From Holothuria scabra (lineage: Eukaryota > Echinodermata > Holothuroidea > Aspidochirotida > Holothuriidae), in the NCBI GenBank assembly GCA_037179385.1, contig CM074195.1, positions 27,980,222 through 28,044,221 on the forward strand: DNA of 64,000 bases. Direction: 5' to 3'. Position numbers and translations under genes: made by a program. Below, piece after piece: positions 47,233-61,100 of this stretch (positions are counted from its first letter, which is position 1; every line of letters begins with the position of its first letter). Below the pieces are notes generated by a model, which was given only the letters and a program-made list of their open reading frames with translations, had not been told where the DNA came from and did no database searches.

Positions 47233-48505
47233 AATGTTGGATTTACGCACACCTGTAAAATAACAGGTTGAGCACCGGAATCCTAGCTACCGGGTTTACT
47301 GTAAAATAACGATATTTTTTAAGAGTGCACGTACGTTGGTTCAAGTTTGTGATCCTAGAAAACACATGGTATGTTGAAAGGCAGTCAAATTAAGAGAAAA
47401 TGGAATTGATATGTTATTACGAGACGCACGGATAAAATGACCATGAGTTTGATAAAATAAATAGTGTAAAAACGTTTTTCAATTAACAGCACCGTGGATC
47501 CAATTATACACCAGTTAATTGATTTCAAGTGATTAATGTCTAATATTGATCGAGACATTTCTGTAAGGAGTTCTTCGGTATAGACGTTCGGATTTGGATT
47601 CAAATATAATAATAAGGGCCTTTTTTCCAAGGATACCGGTCATATTGAGTGATAGGTACTGCCCCAAACTACATATTTTAAATACGGGAAAATAGTGCGT
47701 AATATACTATAGAGGATTATCATTATATTTCTTTGTGGAAGACGATTTCAGGTACCAGTGACACACGAAACATTTTTTTAAACATAACTGGATATGGTCT
47801 CTCCACTACATGTTTCTGTCATTGTAATTACCCGAGGATTTAAGTGGTTCGAGGCAGGGGAACAATTGAACAAAAAACATAAATATACTTGCATTGATTG
47901 TTGTATCAAAGCTCTCATTGAGGAAACTTTATGCAACAGAAGAAGTTTTATCTACATTACAGCAGTATTTGTTTCCACTGGAGCAACAGGATAGTTTGTT
48001 AAACTCATTTTGTGCAGTATTAAGAAGTTAACCGTCATTGTGATGGGAATTTAAAACAGTTGATATCTTTTGGTTATTTATAAAAATTATAAAAAAGGGT
48101 GACCAAAAATGCAACCTTTGGAAATGCCACAAAAATGGGCCTCAGAGAGTAAAAATATTGTTTCAGTTTACAAGCCGGGAACGATTTAAGAGACAAATTT
48201 TGAACAGGTTAAACCTCAAATGCCATAGTGACCGTCTTTGTTGGAACGAATATCATGAAGTAAAGTATCTCGAGATTATGATAACCTGAACAAAAGATTT
48301 ATCACAAACAATTAGAACAATTAGAAAGAAGTGAAAGGGAAACTTGAATATAACTAGAACGGTTTTCGAAACCCGGATCTTCCAATCAGTCAACACCGTC
48401 GTTTCAAGTACCGAACCCCTTACTATCTTAGCCCACTACAATTAATCCGCCTTTTTGTAATGGGACAGTTTTCAGTTTCACAGTGTTCTTATGGAGAAAA
48501 CGGGA
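47233..48505. other. Intergenic stretch, nothing recognised
   Basis: Only short frames, with no recognised motif. Lies between a LINE tail and a SINE. Confidence 0.4.
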
Positions 48506-48508
48506 CCG

Positions 48509-48738
48509 CGTGTTTGGTCTAACGGTAGAGCATCCGCCTCTCACGCGGAAGGCCCGGGGTTCGATTGCCAGGTCGGGTCAAACCAAAGACTCTTAAAATG
48601 GAAACCTTCTGCCGTTGTGCGTGAAGCTCCACGTAAGCAATGGGGTAGGGAAAATGAGCCACAGCTGGAAAAGGGGCTGTGGCCGGATTGACATAGACCA
48701 GTAGGTTGGAAACTGGACCGTAAAACTCCATCTAAATA
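48509..48738 (+). mobile_element. tRNA-Glu-derived SINE
   Basis: The head (48510-48585) shows an A box TGGTCTAACGGTAGAGC, an anticodon stem TCCGC/GCGGA with loop CTCTCAC (anticodon CUC, Glu), a B box GGTTCGATTGCC and a GTTTG/CAAAC acceptor stem. It continues without a terminator into a ~150-bp body with an inverted CCACAGCTGG/GGGGCTGTGG segment, ending near TCCATCTAAATAACGAACG. Head plus body is the structure of a tRNA-SINE. Lies about 350 bp upstream of gene B. Confidence 0.75.
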
Positions 48739-49090
48739 ACGAACGAACTTATAGAGAAAACATAATAGCAACACAATTATCTCTCCCGACTGGACTACAA
48801 AACTTTTTTCAGGGAAATTTTCTTCTTGGATAACTTTTTTCAAACATTTCCTCCTTGAATAACTTTAGTTTCTTCTGATTGGGATGTCGAAAGAGGGCTT
48901 AATCAATTGTCATCGAACTGTTGTGGGAAAATCCCCACATGATGATTTTGTTCGGAATAATATGTGCGCGAACTAAACGGGTGCAAATCGTTCCAGGGGG
49001 CTAATTCATACATCTGCTTGTAATCACGAAGTGCAAAAAGGAGCGATACTTAATGCTTTACTTATTCATTTTTGTACTGTTTTCCCCCAG

Positions 49091-49132
49091 GTCTTCGTCA
49101 GTGTTGAATAAAGCGGTACCAAAAACTGCAAA
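49091..49132 (+). promoter_or_regulatory. Gene B 5'UTR segment after a likely 5'UTR intron
   Basis: Acceptor-like TTTTCCCCCAG ends at 49090. The 42-nt interval to the ATG equals that of gene A, with similar sequence (TGTTGAAYA, AGCGGYAC). Confidence 0.55.
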
Positions 49133-49193
49133 ATGTTCTCTTACAAGGAACTAGTACTTTTAATTTTGACTCTAACTATAGTTACAAAGTCAG
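49133..49193 (+). CDS. Gene B exon 1: signal peptide
   Basis: Encodes MFSYKELVLLILTLTIVTKS plus one base, donor G|GTGAGT. Same 61-nt length and phase 1 as gene A exon 1, with 12 or more identical residues and a hydrophobic core LVLLILTLTIV. The first ~150 bp of the intron also resemble gene A. Confidence 0.82.
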
Positions 49194-52100
49194 GTGAGTT
49201 TGGTTTCATATTTAGCAGTTTTCTTTTGGATATACCAAAATCCCAGGTCCGTTTCATGCATTTCAGCAATCACAAATGCAATAAGTTGCAATACGATTTG
49301 CCGATCCTGCGAAAGCTTAAAAGTGCCACAAGATCACAATATCTTTTTGGCTAGTAAGCTAACATTTTTCAGAAAAATGTCAAGGTGACAACATAATATC
49401 TCGTCAAAAAACACAAAAATTATGAAATGAGAACTTGACACATTTCGTCATTTCAACAATTTTCTGCAAAATGTTAAATTCCTCACATCTTTCCAAGTGT
49501 GGAAAGCTACATTTTTCTGAAAAATTACAAAATGACAACTTATTATATCTCGTCATTTCAACAATTTTCTGCAAAATGTTGAATTTCTCACATCTTTACA
49601 AGTGTGTAAAGCAACAATTTTTTGAAAAATGATGAAATGACAACATATCATATCTCGTCATTTTAACAATTTTCTGCAAAATGTTAAATTCCTCACATCT
49701 TTCCAACTGTGCAAAGCAACAATTTTCTGAAAAATGACGAAATGACAACTTATAATATCTCGTCTTTTCAACAATTTTTTGCAAAATGGTTAATTTCTCA
49801 CATCTGTCCAAGTGTGCAAGGCAACAATTTTCTGCAATATGACGAAAAGACAACTAATCATAGCTCGTCATTCCAACAACTTTCTGCAAAATGTTAAATT
49901 TCTCATATCTTTTCAAGTGTGCAAAGCAACGGATTTTTGAAAAATGACGAAATGACAACTTATAATAGCTCTTCATTTCAACAATTTTCTGCAAAATGCT
50001 AAATTTCTCACATTTTTCCAAGTGTGCAAGGCAACAATTTTCTGAAAAATGATAAAATGATTACATGCCTTTTTATCAGTTTTCTACTGTGGTTCTGAGG
50101 GGACATTGCATTTTCTCTCTTCAAATAAGGGATATGATACATTACCCAAAAAGTTGCTTTATTGACATGTTTTAATTTTCGGATTATTGGAGGACAATTG
50201 GAAATGATCAATTGTCGTCATGTTGTTTTTTCGGATATAAGACCCCGTTCCATTGTTAAATATGATTCTCTATTTTCAGTGCTTTTTTTTTCTCTCTCTC
50301 TTAGTATCTCAGTTTGACCTACCAAAATGAACGGTATCTATTGTTTATGTATGCTTTATGTATAGTTTGTTGAGCAACGGATGAAGTGAGGGAGACAAGA
50401 GGGGGGTTAAAATAAATTAACACCAAATATTGTAGATGCCTGGTCACCAAAACATTTGGTTGATTAAGATTATATGGCTTTGGAAAACAAATCAACCGGT
50501 AGGCTGCAATGGGTGAAGCCCTTAGAGGGGCAGTTTTTGACACTAAGCTGAGCACCAAGTGACGTACCCATAGATAGTTGACACCCGGGAGGACCCCCTG
50601 TGTAGACCAATCCAGGATATTGTTGTCACTTTGAATCATCATGAAAAACCAAGCATATCCAAAGTATCATTTCTCCATTTTCCAGTGCTTACAATACTAT
50701 TTTGTCGAAATCCAACAATTCTGAAATTAGCGTTGGAGTCCCCAGGCATACGCAGTATTACAGGGGCAAGGGTATACTTCCCCCACACTTTTAAAGAGTT
50801 TAAGAATAAAAATAATAAGAAAGGGCGAAAGGAAGGGAACCCAGAGAAATTACAAGACTTTTCAATAGCCTATTATGATTAAATTTTGCAATGTTAAATG
50901 AAGGAATACATGATGAACATCAAAAGCAATAAAAATACGAGCAAAATTTTCTCCGCGCGCATCACGCGCACTCCGAGAACAAACTCACTAATACGAGTGA
51001 AATTTGAAAATTCTTTTCTCCTACGCGCCAGAAAACTTAGACCGAAGACAATATTACTGGCAGCTTAAGATTTTGTGCAACTTTAAACAAACTGACAAGC
51101 CGTAGTATCTGCCGGAGGCAGGGGGCAAAGTGCCTCGTTGACGTTTCGACCGGGAAGATCAGTTCAAACCTCCAGATTGAAAAAAGGGCAAATAAGGACG
51201 AGAGAAACGGAGAGACAGGGATAAGAATATGAGTGAAAGGGAAGGAGATCATTTAACTTCAGAGAGACTGACAAGATCTGCCTCTTTACAAGTAAAATAC
51301 ATGCCATTCCGATGAATGTCCGTCTGATTAACGCAGCGAAAAGTTCAAAACAGTTCTTTGTAGCAATTCCCCCCCCCCCCACCCCCAAGATTTTCTTCAG
51401 GCCCCCCAGATTTTTTGCGTCCTGATGAAGTAATTGCAAAAATTTAATGTTTGAACAGAAATAAACTTTGAAGTATTTCCTTCAAAACAGTAAATTAATA
51501 AAATGTGTAAAAATTAAGAAATAAAAAACATGGATGAATGTGTGTAGAACACATTTTGTGCGCACGTATGAAATCAAGTAATAACTTCAAAATGCCTACT
51601 TTCACTAAATTAGATATCGTTTGTGATCTGCACTGTCGTTTATTGCATTTCACTTAGAAGATGAAACGAAAGTCTTGACGACAAACTTTAATGTGACCTT
51701 GTTAGGTTAAGACACTTTCTGCCTTTCAGATGGTTGATCGATTTACTGAAAATAAGGCAATCGTACACTGGAGACCACTCTTACACGACCATTCCTATAC
51801 TTTAGCGTACACAAAATATGCCGTAAGCAGGTAAGGGTAAGGTACTGCCTTCGCATAATTCTTCCATTCCATCCTTAACAAGTGGGCCTATGCCTATGTC
51901 GTGCCTCACTGCTGTCCATGACAAGTGCCACTGTAGGACGATTTTTATCGACAGGTCCTCTTTTTACTAGTTGGCACTGGCGTCCGGGGGATTTGTAAAA
52001 TGTCCACAAGGTCCGGATTTCATGCGTTTCCCACATGATCCATACTTCTGCTTTGCCGTTCAATTATTTTGAGAGATTTATTCGTAGTATTTTAATGTTG

Positions 52101-55100
52101 ACTACGTAATGTACCGATAAACAAATACTGCACCATTTTGCACATTGTTTCTTTGGTAGTACATATGTCTCTTGTAAAATCCCAGTCTAAAAAAACTAAA
52201 ATTATTTTGATATTTTTCACGCTCCCCAAAAAGGGAAAATCCTAAAACTTAGGCCTACAATCAGTTCAAAGTTTTGCCAAATATAGCACCATTTTGCCTC
52301 TAGGAAATCTAACGCAAAGAAAATTTCTCAGAGGGGGACACAACTACTTTTGGTCTTCCTGTTAAAGGGTAAGGTACTGCCTTAGGTAAGCTGAAATCCA
52401 TTCAAATATTGCCGCATTTGCGGCTGGGTACATCCAGTTTTAATCACGTGGAAAGTGCCGTTTCCGGCCATCTGGAGGTGTCTTAAAGCCCAAAATTTTC
52501 TTGTACGCCCCGCGCCAACCGATGGTGGCGCTTCGCTTAGATAGTCTTGCCATGCCTGACCCTCGGAGGTACCAGGCCCCACCACGTGTTACCTAGGCCC
52601 CCCAAAAAAATCCCATCCTGGCTACACCACCGTACCAAAAAGAATCAGTAGTCGCCCACTTTTCAAAACGACATGTACTAAGCCCTATATTCTCAACCTT
52701 TTTCCATCTTCGGACAGCCCGTTGGGAAAAAGTAAATCCCTTTATTGTATTGTATTGTATTGTATTATAATAATGATAATGAATGTACGTTTGCATGTAG
52801 TACAGTTGAAAAAATAAACAATAAACAAATAAAAACAAGTTATCTTTAAATATAAGTAAAACTAAATTATTGGTTTTTAAAAATATGAAAGGTGACACTG
52901 CACGTTTTACTATAAATTTTAAGAACACCATCATAAGTAGTGAAAATTCTACTAAGTTCTCAGGGGTTACAATTGATAATAAACTTACATGGCTGGATCA
53001 CATTCACAACGTTACTAAATCCGTTTCTAAAATCGTCGGTGTTATGAAGAGACTAAAACATTATATTCCTAGTTGTTCCTTGTTAACTATCTATAATGCA
53101 TTAATTTTACCACACCTTACTTATAGTATTTTATTATGGGGTAATGCCTTGCCAACATATACAGACAAGCTTTTTATTCTTCAAAAGAGGGCTGTACGAA
53201 CTATATCAAAAGCTTCACCATACACTCATTCTCTTCCACTTTTTCACCATTATAATATTCTAACTCTAAAGGACCACTACAATTACCAGTTAGGCGTTCT
53301 TTTGTATAGGCACAACAGCGGTCAACTCCCTCCTGATTTCCAATCCTTTTTCAACCTTAATAGTTGTCACCACAACTATCCAACACGAAGAAGAGATAAT
53401 CTTCTCCAGCCATATACTAGGACGTTTGCGCACTCTCACGTGAAAAGTAGCGGGGTATCTCTCTGGAACTCTCTTGACATTAGCATAAGAAATGCCCCTA
53501 ACCTTAATCTATTCAAGAAGTACTTAAAGAAATCTTTCTTGTTGTTGAATGTGGATAATTAATTTTACCTGGCTTAAAAATAAATAAATAATCAAATAAA
53601 TAAATAATTAAAAATTTGGCTAAAAGTAAGCATCAAACTAGCAGCAATTCTTTATATACAATCATGTAAATGTTATAGTAGTCATATCCGTATTTATATA
53701 TTCTAGTTGTGTAAGCAATTAAGAACATCTCAGTTATTAGGGCCAGACTAGAAAAGCTTGCAAGCTTCATCTGGTTCCTTTTCTGCTGTCTTCATACTCA
53801 CGTTTCTTGTAAATATTATTACGTATTGTATCATAATAATAATGATAATGAATGTACGTTTGTATGTAGTTCAGTTGAAATAAACAACAACAACAGCAAC
53901 TACAACTATTATTTATTAATGGAGGAATGGTCCTCTCCCCTTGACACGCCACTGATTCTCACCGACGTCTCCTCAGGGACCCTAAGTTGTGGTACGTACG
54001 TCAATCAAGAGTTCATGTGCGAAAAATCCTTTAAACCTTGAATGCACTGTTTTCTGCACGCATCAGGTACGGTTTGCACTCAGTGAGGCCCCAGGCGGCC
54101 CCTGTACGTGCCATTGTTTACAGACGTTACTTTCTTATTTAGTGCTGGAAATCTTTGTATGAATTTTAGGAGCACAGGACCTTCAAAATCGCCTAAAGGG
54201 GCTTACCATTAAAACTTTTCCAATCAGACATCCTGTATCTCGCCCTAGACACACTCATGGTACTCTTTTTAAAGGCTGTGAGAGGATCGAAAAGAAAAAG
54301 AAATGAAAGAAAAAAAAGATAGGCAAGAGAAAAGTGGACGGAATTTCGGTGGGAGAAGGGAGGGGGATAGGGTTAAGGGACAGTTGCACTTGACATTTCG
54401 AAACCGTTAATGGAAGTTTGCGCACGTGAGAAAAAATACTGAAATGCTGAAAATTTCACTGCCCAGGTTATGATTTTGATGTCCTTAGAACCTGTGAAAT
54501 CACATATAAGGGTTGAACCCAAAATTTTTCTCTTCATGGAACAGTAGATCCTTCTTACCTGGCTTACTTCTCCCGACCTATGAACGAATCCTCTTCCCTC
54601 TACATGATACACAGGTTGAGTACACCTAAAGCACATACGCAGACTAAAGATATTTAATATTATTTCTCATACCGTGCTACAGAATGCTTTTATAAAATAG
54701 CCTATAACTACCCTTAATTATGTGCTTGATTCAGTTTGCATAGAATGTAATTTTTAATTTGAATCAAATGTACCCTTTAGTTTCTTAATCTAAATTTGAT
54801 CCTGAGGCAATTTTAATTAAGAGAACGTTTAGATGGAACGTATTGATATACAAGGTAAGGGATATGCCATTTCCCCACCTGGGAGGTATCATTTCACCAA
54901 GATTTTCTTCCAAGGTCTTTGCTACGGCTACACACCAAGCAATGGTGGATTTCCCAGTGGAGTACCAAAAGGGGGAGGGGCATGCACTGCATACCAGTAT
55001 TTTACATGGGTGTCATGTCACTACGCTAAATAAGTAGGATTTCCAAACATATATTCAGCTCAAAGCTTTACCAAAGAAGCATTGGTTTGCCCCCCTCCCT

Positions 55101-58100
55101 CTATTTTTTCTTAACCAATCTTTATTTCAGTTCATATGTGTGTGTTCAATTTACATCGTGAAGTTACTTGAAAACAACATTTTAGCTTGAAAGCACTTCC
55201 TTGCAACAGGAGAACTAAGATCTTATTTCCTTTTGGTGAAAATGCAATGGAAGTAAGGGTGAAGTGGCAAATAATTAAAAATTGTTAAAAAACGCTATCT
55301 GTAGAGCATACATAAACAATAGATACCGTTCATTTTGGTAGGTCAAACTGAGATACTAAGAGAGAGAGAAAAAAAAGCACTGAAAATAGAGAATTATATT
55401 TAACAATGGAACGGGGTCTTATATCCGAAAAAACTCATTCATTTCAACGAACGTACTTCATTATCCACTCTCTTTAAAATAAATAGCTCTTCTTCCATAC
55501 AAGACTGAAAATTACTGTAGAAAAAAGTACATTTGGAATCCTATTGTTTATTTTACAATTAAAGATAAAGTATTTTGTATGAAGGATGCAGAAATGTCTT
55601 GAATGTTTAAAGCATGTACGTAACAAGGCATTGGTAGTGCAGTGTTTAAACTCCCAACTAACCAACCATACTATCTTGTAGTTCTAAATTTACAGCGGTT
55701 AAAGGCACGTTCTGGAGGGTTTTCGCCTCTGTCTTGTAAGAAAAACAAAAATATTCCACACAATGTCCTTCAAACCCTTTCACTATACCATTTTCCTAAC
55801 TCAAGATATCTCACTTTAAAGATTGGTTACTTTTGTTAAAAATACCTCTGCTCTTCAACACAGAAAGTTATGTAATGTGGGCACATTGCTTCAAATTCTT
55901 TTTGATTTTCTTTGTAATTGAACTTCCTGTTTGTCCTTGAAATTTGATACTGTTGGAATGTTTGAATATCTTTTCCTGAAGATATAGCATTACCCTTCAC
56001 CATATGTAGAGTACAACAACAATGTTGATTAATATTGTCTGCAGAGGCATCATAATTATAAATAAATTGAATGCAATGTTAAAATTAATGTGCCACGTTG
56101 ACATCACAGATTTCCCATGATACATCAAATACCAAGAAAATTTACCTCGCTAGGAATTTCCCATGCTACGGCACTGAGATTTTTCCAGAGTCACAGGATC
56201 TTTATCGGCCAAATGTTGGGGTGACCATGCCTCTGCTGTATTCGGGATAAGTGCTGTTAATTTTTTTAGACCCACCCAGTTCCCCACCTCATTCACTCCA
56301 CCCCCTGCTCAACAAACAGTAAAAACACCATGTCGACAACTGATCTGCTAACAATTCTGTCATGTTCTAGTAGAATCCGAAACTTAAAACATTACAACTT
56401 AGAAGCAAGTTGGTTAAGTAACATCAACTAAAATATTCCACGTTTGAAGAAAGGAATGCGATGTCCTGTCAGAACCACGGTAGAAATTGATAGCAAGGAA
56501 AAATATTGCTTAGTTGTCATTCAATCATTTTGCATAAAATTGTTGAAGAAAAAAACCACACGATCTAATAAATCGTCATTTCAATTTTTTTCCGAAAATT
56601 GTTGCTTTGCACACTTGAAAAGATGTGAGAAATTCAACATTTTCCAAAAAATTGTTGAAATGACGAGGTATGACAAGTTGCCATTTCATCATTTTACAGA
56701 AAAATGTTGCTTTGCACACTTGGAAAAATGTGAGAAATTCAACATTTTGCAGAAAATTGTTGAAATAACGAGATATGATAAGTTGTCATGTCGTCATTTT
56801 TCAGGAATTTGTTGCTTTGCGCACTTGGAAAGATGTGAGAAATTCAACATTTTGCAGGAAACTGTTGAAATGACGAGATATGATAAGATGTCATTTCATC
56901 ATTTTTCCAAAAATTGTTGCTTTGCACACTTGGAAAAAATGTGAGGAACTCAACATTTTGCAGAAAATTGTTGAAATAACGAGATATGATATGTTGCCAT
57001 TTCATCATTTTTCAGAAAATTGTTTCTTTGCACACTTGGCAGGATGAGAGAAATTTCACATTTTGCAGAAAATTGTTGAAAAGAGGAATGTGATGAGTTC
57101 TCATATCATCATTTTTCTGTTTTTTGACGAGATATTATATTGTCATCCTGACATTTTTCTGAAAAATGTTAGCTTACTAGCCAAAAGATATTGTGACCTT
57201 GTGGCACTTTTAAGCTTCCGTACGATCCTAATCGATGAACAATATAGACAATAAGATTTTTATGAAACGATTTTAGTAAGCCAACTTTAATCACGTAACC
57301 CTCTATTCAGCTTTAAACTATAATTTTGGAATGCTCCTACATGGCATATTGTTCGGTGTTTTCCCCAGGAATGACGTAAATATGGGGTAAATGAATACGA
57401 AATCACTATTTCGATGCAAACGACAAAAAACCCAGTTTCTGTATTTGAAACCTTTCGACTTGGTAATAAGCCAGTTCGGTAATTCGTTTAAGTTGGTGGC
57501 TATGCAAATGCTCGCATCCCCCAAATCGTGGGACAAACACACCAATCAAAACTTGAGTTTACATGAAAATTAAGTAAATCATTCTTTCTTAAGCCATCCA
57601 TAATATATAGGAGGGATCTCTAGTATGGGTTGGTGCTAAGGATTGTCTATATGGCCTTTTTGGTACACTGTAAAAATTTGCATTTTAATCTGCCTTAAAG
57701 TGGGACTGAGACCCTATTTTCGTTTGACTTGGCTGGACACTTAGATAGTGTTGGATGCAGGCACTGGCGAAAACAAGGGAACATTGTACGCTACGTGGTG
57801 AGCTTGGTTTATATAACCAACGCTATGCCCTACATTTCCATGCGGCAACGAATGACCGAACTCGCTGATTGTTGGATAGGTGAAAGGGAAGCTGTCCTAC
57901 TATTGACCTGTTCTAGTTTCTTCATCTCGAGTTAGTTATTTTAAAGCAAAGTTCATTGAAACAGATGAATGTCGAAGGAAAATGTTCGATACCAAGTAAA
58001 ATTCCATTGTTAAAACCAATTAATACCCCATTACCTTTTCGTCACCTTTAATTGGTAAAACAATGCAAGTTTAGTCTTACTAAATTTTGTTTTACCTTCA

Positions 58101-61100
58101 CTTTATTCAGCATTCAGTCAGACCACTTGTCCAGAAACAGGTCCTGCTTTTGGAGGTGTCTTCTCGGATTGCCTCCCACTCGGTAAGCTTAGCTATGATT
58201 TAATATGATCTATTGGGGGTAATTACAGAACATCATCACGTCTTTCCGTTAGCAGCTCGCCATAGGAAATATGCAACTCCCGCCTTTCCCCAAAAATACA
58301 GCAATAAATCACAGGATGGTCTTTAATTTTCCAAAATATGACGTTGTTTGTAGAGACATGAGTAAAAAAAAAGTTCTTAAATGATCATCCCTTCTGATAA
58401 AACAAATGTTATACGGTTGCATTTTTATGAAGTGACACATAAGTCCGTAATTGTCAAGGATATGTTTCGGAAAAATATCATAATTTCAGCTAGACACTCT
58501 TAAAACCCCAAAAATGAATTAAGTCACTCTTTGAAAGAGTAAAAAGTGGGAATTCACTCCATTAGAGTGTCCATTCACTCCAGGAATAGTGAAACTCACT
58601 CCAAAGAGAGTGCAAACCCACTCTCTTAATTTTTAGAGTTCTATAAGGGACCACCCTTTATTAAGAGTGGTTCGTGAGGGAACTCCATTCAGAGTGAAAC
58701 TCGCGCTTTTGGGGTGAATTCACTTTTTCTGAAGTAAATTTCCTCTCTTTTGGAGTGAACTCTCCAGTTTTCACCCTTTTCAAGAGTGAAATTTCACTCT
58801 TTTAATTTTTAGAGTGTAGGTGTGCAGGCCCATTCTTTTGCTGGTCATATGAATTTGTATCATTCCAATCGAGATGATTCCAATTTATGCTCACAATGGT
58901 GTGCATCCTCTTCAGTGTAGGCTCTAATTTGCAACAAAAACATGAAAGTAATACCGTCAGAGGAACCATTGTCACTTTCCTCATTAATTTTTTTTTAAAG
59001 ATTTTTTTTTTAATTTCCGTTGCTAAAATGTCTCCCCCATTGCCGTAAACGTAATCTGAAAACTAATTTGAAAACTCCATCACATTTGTCTACAGGGGAC
59101 TAGAGCGGAGTTTGTCCTGCCCCCTCCCTCAGTTAGGTCTGATTCGGGAGATGGGTTACAAAAAAAAGATAATGTACCCTTCCTATGAGACTTACTTTTG
59201 ATCCATTGATATGCTAAATCCTCAGGGCCTCCGGGGGCTTGGTCCCTTGAACCCCTCCCCCCAATTTTTCCCCCAACATTACCGTATAATTTGTCTCTAC
59301 CCCCCCCCCCCCATAATTTTGTATTCTGGTGCAGCCACTGTCTGTGTATAAATATTAAATTAAACGGGGGGGCAAGAAAACGTTTATTAGAGTGACATTG
59401 TATGTAACATGCGTCGATAATGAGTGAAGATGGAATATTAGGATTCATACTTTATCTTCTATTGGATCCCAACGTTTGTTGCATAACCTTTTAATTTCAT
59501 AATGTAAAGTATTAAACTGAATGTTCATACCGCAAAGAGGAGCTGAAAACAGTTACAAGAAGTTAAACAGATTTAAAATTTGTACGCCTTCCATCTGATT
59601 GTGGATGGAAGAAACGTTCTATCGAAGTTTTCAAAAAGATGCCAACACCATCCAAGGCGGCAAACGCTCGCCAACGGACAGCCTGGTAGAGGCTGACCTG
59701 AAACTTGCCTTTTGGAACTTTGGAGCAGGCTGCGAGCAGAAGTAACAGGCGAAGAGCCTGTAAGATAAGGTTTCACGCCATATCTTACAAAAGTGTGACC
59801 CTCTCACTTGCTTACGCTATTAAGGTTAGTCACAGCACAAAAATTTGTATAAAGAGTGTCCATGATCATGCGGGAACCCCATCTCTTACATGAGCCAAAT
59901 TTAGTCAGAAGAAAGAAGTGTGACAGGACGTCACGAAAAGAATATTCATCAACATTTCCAGCTGGGAAGTTATTGTAAGACACCCTCACAAAGTGGTGAC
60001 CCAGAATGTTCAATTAACAAAGGGCCAGCCCGGGCTCGTAGCCAAGTTTGTGTCATGGGAGGGATTTTTGGTGTAATGGGGGAAACGCTTAAGGATAGAG
60101 AGAAAAGACCGCTATTTAACGTGTTTTTGAATTGCAAGGTTGGGTGGGGGGAAGGCATTCTAACCACCCGCCATTTGGCTAAAAGAGGCCTGCAAAAGAA
60201 TTCATGTGGATATTGTTTTTAGTGAAAGCAGTCAAACAATAGCTCGAATCTACATCACTTTCGAAAATCATTTTTCTTGGGGAAGGGGGCATATTGGGAA
60301 AAATATGTTTTTGTGAATTTGATGTCTTCGGATGTTGCTATAAAAAGAATATAAGTTGTAGTGAACGTGATACTTAAAGTGGTCAATATTTACAAAAGAA
60401 AGATAAAAAAAAGTCGTTGCTGTAATGATATGCTGCAGCAAACAATGTCTGATATCTTAAAACAGTGTTATAATGATGACGTTTCTTCTGTTAGAGATTT
60501 TTCCTCACGAGAACAAGCGAAAACTTAAATATATTCATTCTGAAGCTTGGAGCGTAGTTTTTCAACTAAATACATTTTTGATAAACTGGATTTGGACATT
60601 CAACGTACAAAAACCCATTATTACGGCTTAAAACACTTAATTGATAATTTTGGCAAATAATTACGTAAAAACTACATCTGGACTCTTTTTACACCAAAAC
60701 GGGCATAGTTGCAAAGCTTCTGATGAGACTGGAGCGAGGAGGGGGAGGGTGAGACAGCCCTCTTCCTAATGGAACCTGTTACCCGCTTGGCGCATCACTG
60801 TAAACTATTTTCATGTACTAGTCTCCGAATCAAAGTCAACTACATTTCCGAGTTTTCTTCTTTTACCCCAATCATGTATTTTAAGTCTATTTTAATAGAA
60901 TCACATTCACTCTCCAATGTAAAGAGTGAACCATAATAGAGTTAAAAGTGTGAATTCACTCCATTATAGTGTTAATTCACTCCAAACAGAGTGACTAAGT
61001 TCAGTGTTTTGATTTTAAAGTTTTAAGTCCGGGTGTGTCATAAAAATCATTTAATCAATTTTCTACATGTCCCGTGCTTAAAGGCATTTCTTATAGACAA

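Noticed and set aside
49435..50040. Open frames through the ~106-bp repeats, mirrored by the 166-residue frame at 56444-56944
   Set aside because: The repeat length is close to a multiple of three and A/T-rich, so frames stay open by chance; frames occur on both strands and no start or splice support exists.
59573..59776. GC-richer stretch with a 67-residue frame
   Set aside because: It stands out in composition, but I could not match it to any family or RNA, so no function is claimed.
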